Counted from the stretch's first letter, positions 1 to 12,658 are shown. The stretch is DNA of 64,000 nucleotides from Nyssa sinensis (GCA_008638375.1 CM018051.1:29509344-29573343), one strand, 5' to 3'. The notes: a model not told the origin generated them from the sequence alone. Translations and numbers: made by a program.

Positions 1-833
1 CGGCTTCTCACTTGTTGTATCCCTTCTGAACCTCATTGGCCCTTTATTCTTATTTTCAGAACTCTTCTTTAGCCTCAGCTTCTCAGTTTCTATGTTCCCT
101 TTTCTAATTTCCTCTAATCCCACACGCATATTTATACACAACCTTTAGCCTATTTCCTTCTCTCTCTTCCTCTCTTCAGCGACCTTCTTTGACTCTCCCT
201 CTTGCTTTCCCCCTTTTCTGACTTTCATTTTCTCTGATTTCGGTTGCTTCCCTCTTTTTCTTCCTTTGTTTCAGTTGCATTAAATTTCTCAAGATATTTA
301 CATATATATATATATATATATAATATAATACAGATTATACACTCACTTCTCCCTCCCTCATGTCGGCAGCCTCATGGCACATCCTCCCAACACCCTAAAC
401 ACACACCAAGTAAACACACAAGACATGCTGCGTGCATGGCAGCCTTATCTATACATATACATTTCATTTTTTTTGTATAATACATGTATCTATACTATAA
501 TATTTATACTTTTCTTTATATACACATATACGGCTATCCATATACATATGTATACATATAATTATACACACACATATATATATACTTAATTATATACACA
601 TATATACATAGACTGCCATTTGCATATATTTATATATATATATATACATATATGTATGTACGCTCACTTCGGTACTCGCTTCTAGGTTGCTCAGGCATTA
701 CCTAGCACTGTCCGTTTATAAAACAAACTATTCATATTCCAAAATTTTTCATTCCATTCAATATCATAATATAAAGCCCTAACAGCTCGGTTTTACATGG
801 TTGCTCAGTCACACTCCAAGTCGGGGTATTACA
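1..833 (-). mobile_element. Inverted LTR, truncated by the window edge
   Basis: Read on the minus strand it begins TGTAATACCCCGACTTGG at 833 and runs off the window at position 1. The start has the same extended terminus as the other LTRs here. It abuts gag sequence of element A at 834 with no primer-binding site in between, so it is an insertion into element A rather than that element's own 5' LTR. The opposite orientation and lack of similarity to element A's 3' LTR at 17481 support this. It holds TA-rich low-complexity DNA (about 300-660) and CT-rich DNA (about 150-270). It could be a solo LTR or the end of a longer element; the other boundary is not visible. Confidence 0.7.
302..322. repeat. 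AT dinucleotide microsatellite
   Basis: About ten AT units inside the inverted LTR, followed to about 660 by degenerate TA/CA-rich low-complexity DNA. Short ORFs across it are artefacts of the repeat. Confidence 0.9.
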
Positions 834-1275
834 AGGGAGGTCTGAGATGGGCCATTAAAGACAGAATCAGGCCCCTATGATTAGCCACATACAGTGAGGT
901 AGTGGCAACAGCAAGGATTATAAAGCGTGATGGGGAAGATTTTGCTAAGAGAAAGGGAAACTAGAGGTCAGGTAGTAGTAGAGACAAAGGACAAGGATCC
1001 TCACTCTTCAAGCTAGGTGCAAGCTCACACAGTTCAGGTACAGGGCCTAGTCAGAGAAAGGCCAACCACAACAATGGAGGGGCACCTAAATGCCCTACCT
1101 GCAGAGATTCCATAAAGGACCATGCCGCAAGATCACTAATGCAAGTTACAATTGCGGCCAGATTGGACATTTCATGAGAGATTGTCCAAAGAGTGGCAAG
1201 ACGACGATCAGCCCCGTACCTACCATATCAACTTCTGTCACACGACCTCGAACCAAAAATAAAGGGAAGGAATGA
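834..1275 (+). pseudogene. gag: gag C-terminal remnant with zinc knuckle (element A)
   Basis: Remnant of the nucleocapsid end of gag. In the first frame, from about 846, it reads a chromovirus-like gag tail with in-frame stops TGA (near 880) and TAG (near 961). A one-base frame change near 1103 leads into the frame holding the zinc knuckle. The knuckle should be C-X2-C-X4-H-X4-C; here the sequence is SYNCGQIGHFMRDC, so the first cysteine is serine. An upstream KCPTC motif is also present. The N-terminal gag is absent. Clearly non-functional. Confidence 0.8.
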
Positions 1276-2849
1276 TCAACAGCCCCCGGGGAGGGTTTTC
1301 TCCATGACACTGGGGAATGTTCAAGCTACCACCTCAGTGGTTGCAAGTACCCTTACAGTTTGTTCTCAACGTGCACATGTTCTATTTGATACTAGTTCTA
1401 CACATTCATTTATATCTCCCACATTTTCTGCCAAGTTGAACTTAGAAGCTGAAACCCTTGGCTATATGTTGATTGTTTCAATACCTTCGGGGATATCACT
1501 ATTAGAGACTGTGATACATAGATCATGTGAGGTAGAAGTCATGGGTACTCAGTTAGTTGTTGATCTGATACCTTTAAAGATCTATGGATTCGATGTGATC
1601 CTCGGCATGGATTGGCTGACCACGAATCATCCTACCATCGATTGTGTAGCCAAAAGAGTCCATATCCAGAATCCAAGGCAGCCGAGTATCATGTTTGAGG
1701 AGACGGGAGTAGTCTCTCTGCCCTATTTTGTTTCATCCATCCAAGCCAAGCGTCTACTCCGCAAGGGATGTCATGGTTTCTTGTGTAGCATTATTAACAC
1801 TTGCTCGCAAGAACCCACTCTAGATCAAATTCCTGTTGCCAGAGAGTTCCCCGATATATTCTTGGATGATTTTCTTGGAATATCTGTTGATCGGGAAATT
1901 AAGTCCAGCATTGATGTACTTCTTAGCACTTCACCTGTGTCTAAGACCGTTTACCAAAAAGCACTAGTAGAGCTAAAGGAACTGAAATTGCAGCTGTAAG
2001 AGTTGCTAAACAAGGGTTTTACATATGACCCAGCTCTTCATGATGGGGTGCCCTAGTGTTATTTGTTAAGAAAAATGATGGGACTATGAGACTGTGCATT
2101 GACTATAGAGAGTTGAATAAAGTCACCGTAAAAAACAAGTACCCTTTTCTAAGGGTAGATGATTTATTTGATCAGTTGAAAGGGGTGCAGGTCTTCCAAA
2201 AGATTAACTTGAGGTCAGGGTACCATCAGTTGAAAGTCAAGCCTGCAGATGTGGAAAAGATGGCATTCAGAACCCGTTATGGGCACTATGAGTTCCTTGT
2301 GATGCCTTTTGGGGTGACTAATGTCTCAACTGCATTCATGGACTTAATGAACAGGGTTTTCAAGTCGTATCTAGATGACTTCGTGATTGTATTTATTGAT
2401 GATATCTTAGTTTATTCTAAGAACCCAAAAGAGCACGAAGTACATTTGAGGAAAATTTTACAAACACTACGGGAGCAGAAGTTGTATCCCAAGCTGAAGA
2501 AGTGTGAGTTTTGGCTCCCTAGCATCGCATTTCTTGGACATGTGATCACTAAAGATGGGATCTCAATAGATTTCTAAAAGATAGAAGCCATTGTAAATTG
2601 GTCTCGGTCGACCAGCGTCACAGAAGTCCGCAATTTTATGGGATTAGCTAGCTATATTATAGAAGATTTGTCAAGGATTTTTCTAAGATAACAGCACCGA
2701 TCACCAAGCTGACTCGAAAGAGTATCCCTTTTGTGTAGACTGAGGAAAAAGAAAAGAGTTTTCAAAAGCTAAAGAACCATCTAGTGTTAGCATTGATTCT
2801 AATGGTACCAGATGGGACGGAAGGCTTAGTGATCTATAGTGACGCATCA
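1193..2849 (+). pseudogene. pol: Protease and reverse transcriptase remnant (element A)
   Basis: First part of pol. From about 1265 it encodes a retropepsin-like aspartic protease; the catalytic triplet, normally D-S/T-G, reads DTSS (LFDTSSTHSFIS, near 1383), so the glycine is lost. The ILGMDWL motif near 1600 marks the protease C-terminal part. The linker to RT has a TAA at 1997-1999 and a frame change near 2050. RT follows from 2056 with the RSGYHQL motif and the active-site box [11 protein letters not shown] near 2391. A TAA stop at 2575-2577 and another frame break near 2660 precede the RNase H start. The frame is cut at 2849 by LTR D1 and resumes at 11897; the duplicated CATCA lies on both sides. 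No functional product is expected. Confidence 0.88.
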
Positions 2850-3519
2850 TGTCAGATCCCGGACCCCACCCTACACGGATGTCGAGGACGTGATGCCAGT
2901 CAGCCGCCTTGCCGGTTTGCCGACCGATAATACGACCAACCAAAGACAAATTCTAAACTTACCGACGAATTGCATTCCGACTGTAGGGTCAGATGCAGCG
3001 GAATTTAAAACTTTTTTTTTATCACGGGAATGCAACTCATTTATCCACTGTAAGAATATGTACCACAGAGCTAGTCTAAAATCCAACAGTTAATAATTCT
3101 AACCTCAGTGCATAACTATAATCAGATGTATAACATAGAGTATATCCAATATCTCTAGAGTACCATGTCCATGAGCCATGTCCAGATATCAATAATTTAA
3201 TCATATCATATGTAATCATGTCACTCACCTGAATTAAACGAATTCAATCCACAGAATGCAATCTGCACAGATCAGTGCTGTTAGATCCTTTCACTAGAAA
3301 CGCCACTCGGCCTATCCACTTTATATCAGGGTGCTTTCTAATCCAATGGAGATAATTCCTGAAAAATGTTAGGATAATAGGGTGAGCTTAAATAAGCCCA
3401 GTGAGTAACACAGGTTCCCTGTCATGGGTTTCAAACCCAGTTCTTGCTTACAAAGCACATGGAGAGTTTAGTTATTTCAAAACTAGCAGTTTTATAAATC
3501 CACTTAATGCAGTTAAGTA

Positions 3520-4130
3520 GAATAAAATAGAACCGAACCGAACAGTACAGACAGATCAGAACAGAACAGATCTTAACAGATCATAGCAAGACATAACTGA
3601 ACAGAACAGGACATAACCTAACATAATAAATTAGATCAAAACAGTAACCAATGTTAGTATATCAATCAGGGACACGACATGTCATCATCATAACAGAACA
3701 TAACGGAACGGAGCAGGAACAATATATAAATCAGAATCAAAGGCATATAATTAACAAAATGGAACAATACGGAGCTGAACAGAAACACTATCAATCAGGA
3801 ACAAAACATAACGGGACGGAACATAACAGAATTGAACGGAAACAATATCAATCAGAACATAACATAACGGGACGAAACATAACAGAACTAAGCAGAAATA
3901 ATATGTTAATCAAAGACAAAAGCATAGCATTAACGGAATGGAACAAGACAGACTGAGCGAAACAATATGTCAATCAGAAACAAAAGTATAACATCAACGG
4001 AACGGAACAAAACAGACTGAGCGGAAACAATACATCAGTCAGGGATACAGGTATATTATTAACGGAACGGAACAAGACAGAACTAAAAGGAACAGAACAT
4101 AATAAAACAAAACCAGAACGGGCCTTATAA
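3520..4130. repeat. Degenerate GAACGGAAC/CAGAAC-rich tandem repeat (about 60-75-bp units)
   Basis: Diverged units built on CATAACGGAACGGAAC and AACAATATCAATCAG. The complementary version (TCCGTTAATGATATGTCTG) is in B2 at 40500-41280, and a shorter one in J1 at 36230-36390. It lies in the intron-like part of the D/B-type LTRs. Confidence 0.75.
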
Positions 4131-6881
4131 CAAAACAGGTTAGACTCAAACTGGAGCAGTACTGTAATATCCCAACCTGGGATACCGGGTCATATGACAC
4201 GTATTACGAGAATTAACAAAATAATTAATTAATTTAATTATTAATTAATTAAGGTAAAAGAATATTATATATATTAATTAAATAATATATGTATATGTAT
4301 AAAGTGAAATATGTATGTATGTATATGGAAGCATGTATGTATGCAAGTATGTATATGAAAAAGGTGTGAACAGTGTGTGAATAGTGTGTGTGTGTGTCGG
4401 CTGGTGTGTGTGTGTGTTGTCAAGTATATATGTATATGTGTATATATGTATATATTATATGTATAAATATCTTGTAAAATTTAATGCAAAGTAGAAAAGA
4501 GAAAAAGTAAAATTTATGAGAAGTGAGGGTTATGTAGGGCTATGAAATCAGAAAGAAGAGAGAGAGAGAGAGACAGGGAATGGAGGAGAGAGAGAAGTCG
4601 GCTACTCTTTCTTTAAAACCAAAACATGCAAGCATGTTGTTCTCCTACGAAATAAATCAAACGAGGGAGAAACTGAGAAGCTAAGGAAGGATTCAAAGCA
4701 AGAAGAAAAGGAGAAAAACTGAAGGAAAAAGGTGAGAAAACACAAAATCTGTATTTTCTCTCTCTAGAATTGCTCTATGTATAAACTGATTTAAAGCTTT
4801 CGTTTTATATATATGATGTTTAGAACACATTCTAATCATAACGAGCATGAAATCTAAGCTTAAAAACACCTCAAAATACCGAACCCAGAAGCTACGGCCA
4901 TGGGAGACCATGTTTAAAGCAGGTCTGGCCCGATGGAAACCAAACTTTGTTTGGTGTATAGAGACCTCTAGTAGACCCTACAAGCATGTTAAAAACCTAC
5001 GTGCGCGATCTTGAAGCTCGAAAATCGACCCTCAAATGTCAAGTTTCAGGTTACGGGTTTACAACCCAAACCTCTAAACTCTATGTCAAACCCACTTTTA
5101 CGAATGGGGAATGAAACCCCTTGAACTAAGGATCAAAACAAGACCAACCTCATGTAAAATGAACAAAAAATGAGCATGTATGACCGAATTACAGTTCGGA
5201 TTATCACCTCTTAAACTGAAGCAACGAGTTCACTTTGAACTCCCAAATTAATGCCAAGTTGGTCGTTTGTACATTAGGAACATTTTGGGACAAAAACAGT
5301 AAGGATCCATGGATCTAAACTGCACGAAATAGAAAGAAAAGAAATTCTGAAATTAGGGCAACAGTAGAGTCGACGTGGGGAAGACGAAGATGAGTCAACT
5401 CGATTTTTAAAAATAAGGCTGGGTCGACTCGGACAGGTGGCAGCCTCTGGGCTTGCCACCGATTAAATGGAACGACGGCGTTTTATACATGTTATAACTT
5501 TTAAAACGCTAGGGCTGACGTCATCGTGACGTCAGCCACACGCAAGAAAACTGGATAGACCGGTTGGTTTGCAACTGAACCGGACCGGTTCACTTATACT
5601 TGGACCGAACCCCCTGGTTTTCTGTTTTATTCAAAATAAAATAAACCAAGACTTTTGGTTATTACGGATTGACCCCTGGGCTTCAGAAAAATTATACTGA
5701 GGCCCAACTGAGGGAAAATTTATACAATAAGGCCCCTGGAAAAATAATTAAATAATTGATTTAATTATTTAATAAATAAGTAAAATTACTATTTTGCCCC
5801 TGGGTCATAAATAGAGCAAATGAAGTCCAAATTAAACATATGAATAGTGTATCCTTACTATTTTGGATATTCTGAGACTAATGGTAGGGTCCGTTTTACG
5901 AGACAGGGCCCAAAAAATAAAGACATGTAAAAGGATAAATGACCAAAATACCCCTTGACCAAAATTAACAAGTTATTAGTGTATTTTTACTATCTCGGAC
6001 CTTCTGAGTCCAATGGTGAGGTCCACGACTCGAGATGAGGTCCCGAACATAAAGACACGTAAGGGGGTAAAATGACCAAATTACCCCTAGGACCCCGAAA
6101 GCCAAAAAAAACCAGAGAAGGTCTAAATTAACTTTCTTTGACATCCCGGACTCAAAAATGGAGTCCAAATTACGAAACGAAGTACGGAAAGATATGACAC
6201 GTAAAACGATAAAATGACCATTTTGCCCTTTTACATATAACAGTCCGAATTAAATGTTAGGAAAGCCTAAACCGATTTTCTTCGACACTCCGGACTCAAT
6301 GGTAGGGTCTATTCGACCAAAAGAAATGTCTAAAATAAAAAGACATAAAATTTGATGAATAGAATCTGTTAGATGACTATGAACTGAAATATTGCCAAAG
6401 AACTAAACTGAGGCAAGTACGAGAAACGAAATGCGAAAAGACACGACACGTAAACATGTCAAATAAATAACTTTACATTAAGGTTAATGGAGCTACCAGA
6501 AGAGTATGATTGTAGAAATCTGTTTTCTTGACACGTTAAATTGTGTTTTAAGCAGAGAATTAAATAGACACAAAAATGAACCAAGAACGAGAAGTTCCCC
6601 CAATAATGACAAGGGCTCAAATAGCAAATGATCCAAAACAGCAAGTTTTCTGGGAGAAGCTAGAAAAACAACTCTAGGTAGTTCAGAAATATATCCGAAT
6701 TGCCAAAACAAATGAAGTGGTCTGCGTTTGCCCCTTCATTTACAAGACTATAACCAAGGAGCAACTAGCAGCGAAAAAGATTAAGAAATAGGAGGACACT
6801 GAAACGCTGCAAGAATGGCTTCACAGGTTGAAGGAAGCCAAAGGAAAGGCGACTAAATAGATCGAAAACCAGAAGTACAAG

Positions 6882-7872
6882 GTGAGTAACCCTGTGTTTG
6901 AATTGGAGATTTAACTCCATGGATTTGAAAAAGTTTTAAGTTCAAAGATATGAAGTATTTGAAGTTTCAAATTCAGTATTTACATGATTTAGTTTTTAAT
7001 TGTACTGTTTTATAACTCTATTATGACATGCTCAGTGATTGGTATTTATCATAGTTTTCTTAAAACATATTTCAGCATGTCTAAAGTTTTAAATGCCAAA
7101 TTATGTTAAATACTCTGAATTTGATTGTTACAAGTATTTGAAGTCCTATTGTAGAAATCATACATTTCATGTTTTAAATACTCATGAAAGTATCTATTGA
7201 AGAAGTTATGTGATAAATGTTTTACAAGATAAACGGTACTAAGTACCACCCCTATGATGGTTGAAATCCTTCGGGATTCAACAATAAATGCCCGGTAGCA
7301 GGATCTAATCCCCCAGGCAAATGAGATCGACAGTATTGGCAGTAAAATGGGAGTCTGGTTCGAAACAGATTCCACCTAATTAAAGAGAAAAGATGACAAA
7401 GTGATTTGGAAATGAAAGCAGGTTTTACCCTCATTTTCAAATACATATTTATGTGATTTAAAGTTTATATACTTTATCTGATGAAGTACGAGTTTCGCTT
7501 GGATATCTTAAATGTTTTCAAGCTATTTGAAATGCATATGTTTTGAGTTATATACTCTATTTGACGAAGTACGAGTTTAGCTTGAATACTTTAAATGTTT
7601 CAAAGCTATCTGTTTATGAAATGCATATGTTCGAGTTATATACTCCATTTGACAAAGTATAAGTATAGCTTGAATACTTAAAATGTTTCAAAGCTATCTG
7701 TTTTAAGAATGCATGTACTCTGTATTCTAAATTGTATAAGCAATTGGCAGTGAATGTTTTACAACTCTTATGTACTAAAAACCACTGCTAATTGAAAACC
7801 CCATGACGAATACTGGAATTGCTCACAAGCTTAGATTAGCTTACCCGGACTTTGTTCGGACCCCCCTTTCAG
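6882..7872 (+). other. Intron-like segment of G1
   Basis: Donor AAG|GTGAGT at 6881/6882 and acceptor CCCCCTTTCAG|GTGATG at 7872/7873, 991 bp, AT-rich as plant introns are. A stem TAAGCTT...AAGCTTA-like inverted repeat precedes the acceptor. The same donor and acceptor occur in G2 and G3. Confidence 0.45.
7461..7720 (+). repeat. Three tandem copies of an approximately 86-bp unit
   Basis: Units begin at about 7461, 7545 and 7633 with (GA)GTTATATACTYYATTTGA and contain AGTTTAGCTTGAATACTT and CAAAGCTATCTG. The same array appears inverted in G3 (about 50630-50830). It sits in the intron-like segment. Confidence 0.8.
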
Positions 7873-8889
7873 GTGATGCAGCAGACAGGGTCTTAAGGAC
7901 GACGACGATGAGTCTAGCTGTTTTTGGAAGGATAGGTTTAAGTAGTTTTTCTTGAAGAACCTATGAACATTAGTAGTACGTTTTGTATTAATAGACAAAG
8001 TAAGAATATGTAATAAGCCCTCAGGGCAACCGAATATGTATTGTATTAATTTATGAAGTCTTTAAGTTTTCGTTATACTCTGAATGTGTAACCATGTATG
8101 CTATGTATGGAACAGCAGTATCGGACGGATGTGCATAATTTAAAATGAGAAAAGAAAAGAAAAAGTTTTTCACGCTTCCGCAATCATGTGTAGCACATCT
8201 ATTCGATACCGCTGCAGATGCGAGCCTTGTCTCAAGGCCTTCGGGTCTCGGGGCGGCGGTCGCGATCCGGTAATCCGCAGAGGGTGGGTTTCGGGTCGTG
8301 ACAAGTACCAAGAGTCAAACACAACATAACAGAACCGAATCGGATCAGACCATACAACGGAACAGGACAGACCGAACTAAACAGGAGAGCAGGACAGGGC
8401 AAAATCATGCCACATGTAATGCAATACAGAGAGTATGCATTTAAATATATGCATTTAGCAATACATCGTATAAAATGGTATGCATTCAAGTATACTCATT
8501 TAAACAGTGTAGCATATGAAACAGTACAGTGCATCAAAATACAGTATCTAGACAGTGTAACTTATACACCAAGTCAAAAGTTCTAAGTTACTCACAAACT
8601 TTATGCTATCTCCTTGCACAGATAGTCTGATATCCTCCAAATATTGTCTCAGGCACATCCTTGTGTATCCTGAATAATCATCATCAATCACAGACAGATC
8701 AGAATTTAACCATTCATGGCTTATTCATCATCTTAGGTATCTATCGGATTACCTAAGGTAGCCCAGTAGCCTACTACCCTTTTCATTAGGTTTCATCTGA
8801 GGCTATTACATTCTTTACTTAGGCTCAGTAGTCATCAGGATTATGATATAAGTCATTCAGACTTCAATCGTTATCGGTTAAGTGCTTAT

Positions 8890-9760
8890 TTAGCCTTAGG
8901 GGCAAAATGGTAATTTTTCCATTCTTGTCCCGGACCTTATCATGGTCCTCAGAATGTCCCATATATCTTATATATAAATTCCTAAGTCCTTTGGACTTCA
9001 TTTGGTATATGCTTTTGATCATCGGGACACATCGGTCATTTCTCATTTTACGCTCTAACAGTTCCAGAGTCTTTATTTAGCCCTCCGATCATCATAATTA
9101 AACTTATGATAATTTTATCAGATCAGATTGGCCTCTATCTTGCACTTATAGTGTTTAAGGGTATTTTGGTCATTTTACATTTTGTGTAATTCTAACCCCG
9201 AATCGTCATTTAATCATGTGTACAGTCTCACAGGCATTTGGACTTCCATCGGTATCAGTTTCGTCCAACTTGGACTCCATTCAAACTTCGTATAATATTA
9301 GGAGCGTTTTGGTAATTTCACACTTCGTGAGATTCTGACCCCAATTCGTTGTTTAGTCATATATACAGTTTCATGGGTGTCTGGGTTCCTATCGGTATCA
9401 GTTTCGTCCCAATCGAAAGTTATTTGGGCTTTGTACAGTATCAGGGGCAATTCGGTAATTTTTACATGTGTCATGTTTTTCGGCACTTTAGTTCATAAAA
9501 TAGACCTCACCGTTAGGTCCAGAGTGTCCGACATAATTAAATTGGACTATCATTTATTTTTATTTGGGCCTAGGTATCATCAGGGGCAATACAGTCATTT
9601 ACCACTTACAGGTCTGTATTTTTTGGGACTTAATTTCCCAAATCGAACTCTACCATTGAGTCCGGAATGCCCGAAATAGTAAGAATACACTATTTACTTA
9701 ATTTGGACTCCGTTTGACATATTTAATGTCCAGGGGTAAAATAGTAATTTTACCCATTAA
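8890..9760 (-). repeat. Degenerate array of about 140-bp units (D1)
   Basis: On the plus strand the phrase GGGGCAATTCGGTAATTT or a variant recurs near 9158, 9301, 9443, 9583 and 9732, at 140-149-bp steps. Each is followed by a phrase meaning, on the LTR sense strand, GGACTCAATGGTGAGGTCC. It is present in all the longer LTRs here. Confidence 0.75.
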
Positions 9761-11407
9761 ATAAAATAATTATTTTATTAATTAATTATTTTTCTAGGGC
9801 TTATTTGCATAGTTTTTCCAAAATTTGGGCCAGTGTACAATTTCACAAAACAGTCGGGGGCCAAAACTAATTTCAAAAATATTTGGGGCCAAAACAGAAT
9901 TTCATAAATTAGGGGTTCAGACCAAATGGTTTTAGGGTTCAACAGTTGAACCGGTCCAAAAACACTGTGAACCAACCGGTTCATTGTCCTTCAGAAAATC
10001 GGAATAGCGTATTCCCATTATCCCTGATTGGCCCCTTATCCAGGTTTAGATTATTCTTAAAACCAATTTCAGATTTATTAACCGAGTTTCCAAACAGACC
10101 AATTTTGATTTTAAAACAAAACACAGTTAACCAAAAACGGTGCCGTTCCACTAAAGCAGTGGCACTCCCGTGAGTCGACACGTGTCCGAGTCGACTCGGT
10201 CTGACTCGAGTCAAAACGGCCAGTCAACTCGTCGTCTTCTTCATCGATTAACCCTCTGTTGCCCTAGTTCCAGTCTCGGTTTTATCCATTTTCGTGGAGT
10301 TTCAGGTGCCGGTTTCCACTTCTTTTGATTCCAAACGATTTCTGAAAGTGAAGCCAACAAATTGGCATTCATTTTGAGCTTCGAATCCACGCATGGAGCT
10401 CGGTTCAGTCCCATTATCGTGGGGGACTGCAACTTGATCATGTAACATCATTTCTCAACCAAATCTTGTGAGATTTGGCTTGTTGTGACCCATGTTTTAG
10501 GGGCTTCAAGTCCCCATTCAAAAATTTCAGTTTAGGAGTTGATTTTAAGGTCTGGGTCTCAAACCCGAGACCTGCAACTCCGAATTTGAGGGTCTTCCTG
10601 TGTGATTTTGGGTTGCGGCTTAGGCATTTTGGAATGCTAAAAGTGTCTAGATCGTGTTTAGATCATTAGGAGTCAGTTTTCTGAGAGTCGAATCAGACCT
10701 GCTTGTTGAAGGTCTATCCATGGTGGATTTTTACGGTTTGGGTGTTTTCAAGCCCTATTCGACCCTTCAGTTATCTTATAACAGTCCTTTATTTTTATAA
10801 TATGTCGTGCATGCAGTTTATTAGCCTCAAAACTATCAGAAACAGTAGTCAAAATCCAAATCAGAAAATCAAGCAGTTTTGGTATTTTACCTTAAATCAG
10901 ACCACTGCTCCTTCATGGTCCAATTGGCAGTCTTCAGCCGTGCCTCAGTCCCGTCATGCAGTGCTCAGTCCCCTTCCTCCTTTCTCTTTGGTGCATCTCC
11001 CATGAAGACATACCACGCACACACTTGATTCCTTCACCCACCATGTTTCTCCCACATGGACTCTCTCTCTATCCGACCCTCTCAGCCAACCTCACGAGCA
11101 GACATTCACACACAGTTTTGAGAGTACACTAGTCTTTGAGAGGGTCAAGAGTGTGAGGTATATCTATGTATATAATATGGTATTCTCTCACATATAAGCT
11201 ATACATATGCATGGTTGTATATGGTGTATCAGACTTAGTGGGTTTGGTGGCTGTTATGAAGTGAAAGGAGGTGATGTAAGCTGAGATGGGCTGAGGTGGC
11301 TAATCATGTGGGGTTTGCATGCAAGGCCATTGGCCAATTGTGAGGTGCACTTGGACAATTTAGGGCTTATACACATTTTGTGATGCATTTACACACAAAA
11401 TAGCTTG

Positions 11408-11480
11408 CAGCCCACTTGGTAACTTTTTACCTAAACTTTCTTCCCACCAAAGGTCAAGGGTTCAATTCCCTTTGGCCACC
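11408..11480 (+). other. tRNA-like module (A box/B box) in D1
   Basis: CAGCCCACTTGGTAA resembles an A box, and AAGGGTTCAATTCCC resembles a B box flanked by a short T-stem-like pairing. It is antisense to the LTR. It matches the better preserved module in G2 (15562-15636). It is not a functional tRNA gene: no complete cloverleaf is seen. Confidence 0.45.
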
Positions 11481-11896
11481 AATTTGGCTAGTTTCCCACC
11501 ATTTAGGCTAAGGCCTCGTTTGGTTGGCGCGTTAATTCAGTTTCACTGTTTCTCTCATAATTTCTTTTCTATTGCTCCTTTTTGGACGCGGTTTCTTCCG
11601 AGGGTTTCGTATTTCAGTTAGCTTCAGTGTCAGAGGCTCCGTGTCATTTATTATTTATTTCGGATTTTTGGAGTTAGCTAATTCGAGTTCCGTCAGTGTT
11701 AAAACGACATTATTTCACCTAACTAATCAGTAATTAGGTCCGGGTGTCACACCCTCTTCTCAGACATATTTAATTACTTTGTTGGTCTAGCACGACTGTC
11801 GAGAGATTATGATTAATTCCCTTAATCATTCCTTAAATCGGTACTAATTAATAATTAGTGAATTAATTATTAATTAAACAGGGTCGGGGTGTTACA

Positions 11897-12192
11897 CATC
11901 ATACCAAGGCTTAGGGTGTGTACTAATGCAAAAGGGTAAGGTAGTGGCCTATGCATCGCAACAATTAAGACCACATGAGAAGAACTACCCAACTCATGAC
12001 CTTGAACTTGCAGCCATTGTGTTTGCACTAAAGAATTGGAGGAATTATCTCTGTGGAGCGACGTGAGATTTTTACAGACCACAAGAGCCTCAAATATCTA
12101 TTTACATAAAGGGAACTCAACATGAGACAGTGTCGATGGCTAGAGTTGATCAAGGATTATGAGCTTGACATACAGTACCACCCAAGAAAGTG
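11897..12192 (+). pseudogene. pol: RNase H remnant of element A pol (middle segment)
   Basis: Continues the pol frame interrupted at 2849. It reads the Ty3/gypsy RNase H wording [36 protein letters not shown] and FTDHKSLKYLFT. A one-base frame change lies near 12055, and a TAA replaces a glutamine-type codon near 12106. After the WLELIKDYELDIQYHP motif the frame is cut by LTR G2; both sides carry GAAAG (12188-12192 and 15857-15861). It resumes at 15857. Confidence 0.88.
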
Positions 12193-12658
12193 TCACGACC
12201 CGGAACCCACCCTGTGCGGATCTCGGATCGCAACCGCCGCCTTCAGGCCCGGGAGCCTGAGGGCAAGGCAAAACATGGGCGACGGTATCGAATAGCGGTG
12301 CGGCCTTGATTTGCGGAAGCGTGAAAAACCCTTTTCTTTTTTTTTGTTTATAAAAATCCTTTAAAAACTTTTGCACAGCCGTCCGGTACTGTCGCTCTTC
12401 ATAGCGGTACACATGAATAATCACATCAGAACATACTAAAAATTAAAGTCTTATACATGATACATATTCGAATGCCTCAAGGGCTTAAGTACATATGTGG
12501 TTGCCTCTTGGGCTTAAATACATAATTGTCCCAAAAGTACGACATCAAAATTCGACCAACCATAGGCCCTAATACTTCCCAAAAATATCTCCAGAATCCT
12601 AATGGAGCTGCCTATCATTTCTCCCCAAATTGGGCAAGGGTCCACCCATCGTCATCAC

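Larger units (their letters stand above)
4163..8303 (+). mobile_element. G1: solo LTR nested in D1
   Basis: Starts TGTAATATCCCAACCTGGG and ends GGTTTCGGGTCGTGACA, flanked by AGTAC at 4158-4162 and 8304-8308. Length 4141 bp; no coding domain. The 3' terminal 150 bp (with CACGCTTCCGCAA) is shared with G2 and G3, but its first bases are of the TGTAATATCCC type seen in H1 and H2, not the TGTAACACCCC type of G2. It carries four degenerate 140-bp units (5780-6330), an 86-bp triple repeat and an intron-like segment (6882-7872). Confidence 0.9.
3359..8595 (-). other. Intron-like segment of D1 (interrupted by G1)
   Basis: On the LTR sense strand it starts TTT|GTGAGTAAC (8595) and ends CATTTTTCAG|G (3359). 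Net length is about 1.1 kb once G1 and its duplication are removed. An inverted-repeat GGGCTT...AAGCTC lies just before the acceptor. Splicing is not shown; only splice-site consensus is seen. Confidence 0.4.
2850..11896 (-). mobile_element. D1: solo LTR in element A's RNase H region (carries G1)
   Basis: Begins TGTCAGATCCCGGACCCC at 2850 and ends GGGTCGGGGTGTTACA at 11896, flanked by the perfect 5-bp duplication CATCA (2845-2849 and 11897-11901). On its sense (minus) strand it runs TGTAACACCCCGACCC to TGTGACA-like 3' end. Without nested G1 it is about 4.9 kb. No gag, pol or primer-binding site lies inside, so it is a solo LTR, not a full element. Its 5' half matches B1 and B2; its 3' terminus matches B2 and J1. 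It holds a GAACAG-rich degenerate repeat (3520-4130), a 140-bp-unit array (8890-9760) and a tRNA-like module (11408-11480). Confidence 0.88.

Noticed and set aside
244..589. Short frames with Ile/Tyr/His runs
   Set aside because: Translated TA/CA microsatellite in an LTR.
1..833. 5' LTR of element A
   Set aside because: It is in the opposite orientation, does not match the 3' LTR at 17481 and has no primer-binding site after it.
9946..11005. Several 60-100-codon frames in D1
   Set aside because: No conserved frame in B1 or B2 at the matching place; they are chance frames in LTR DNA.
2850..11896. Reading the paired inverted ends as a TIR DNA transposon
   Set aside because: 5-bp duplications, TG...CA ends and the polypurine tract directly before the same terminus in A and H3 identify them as LTRs.
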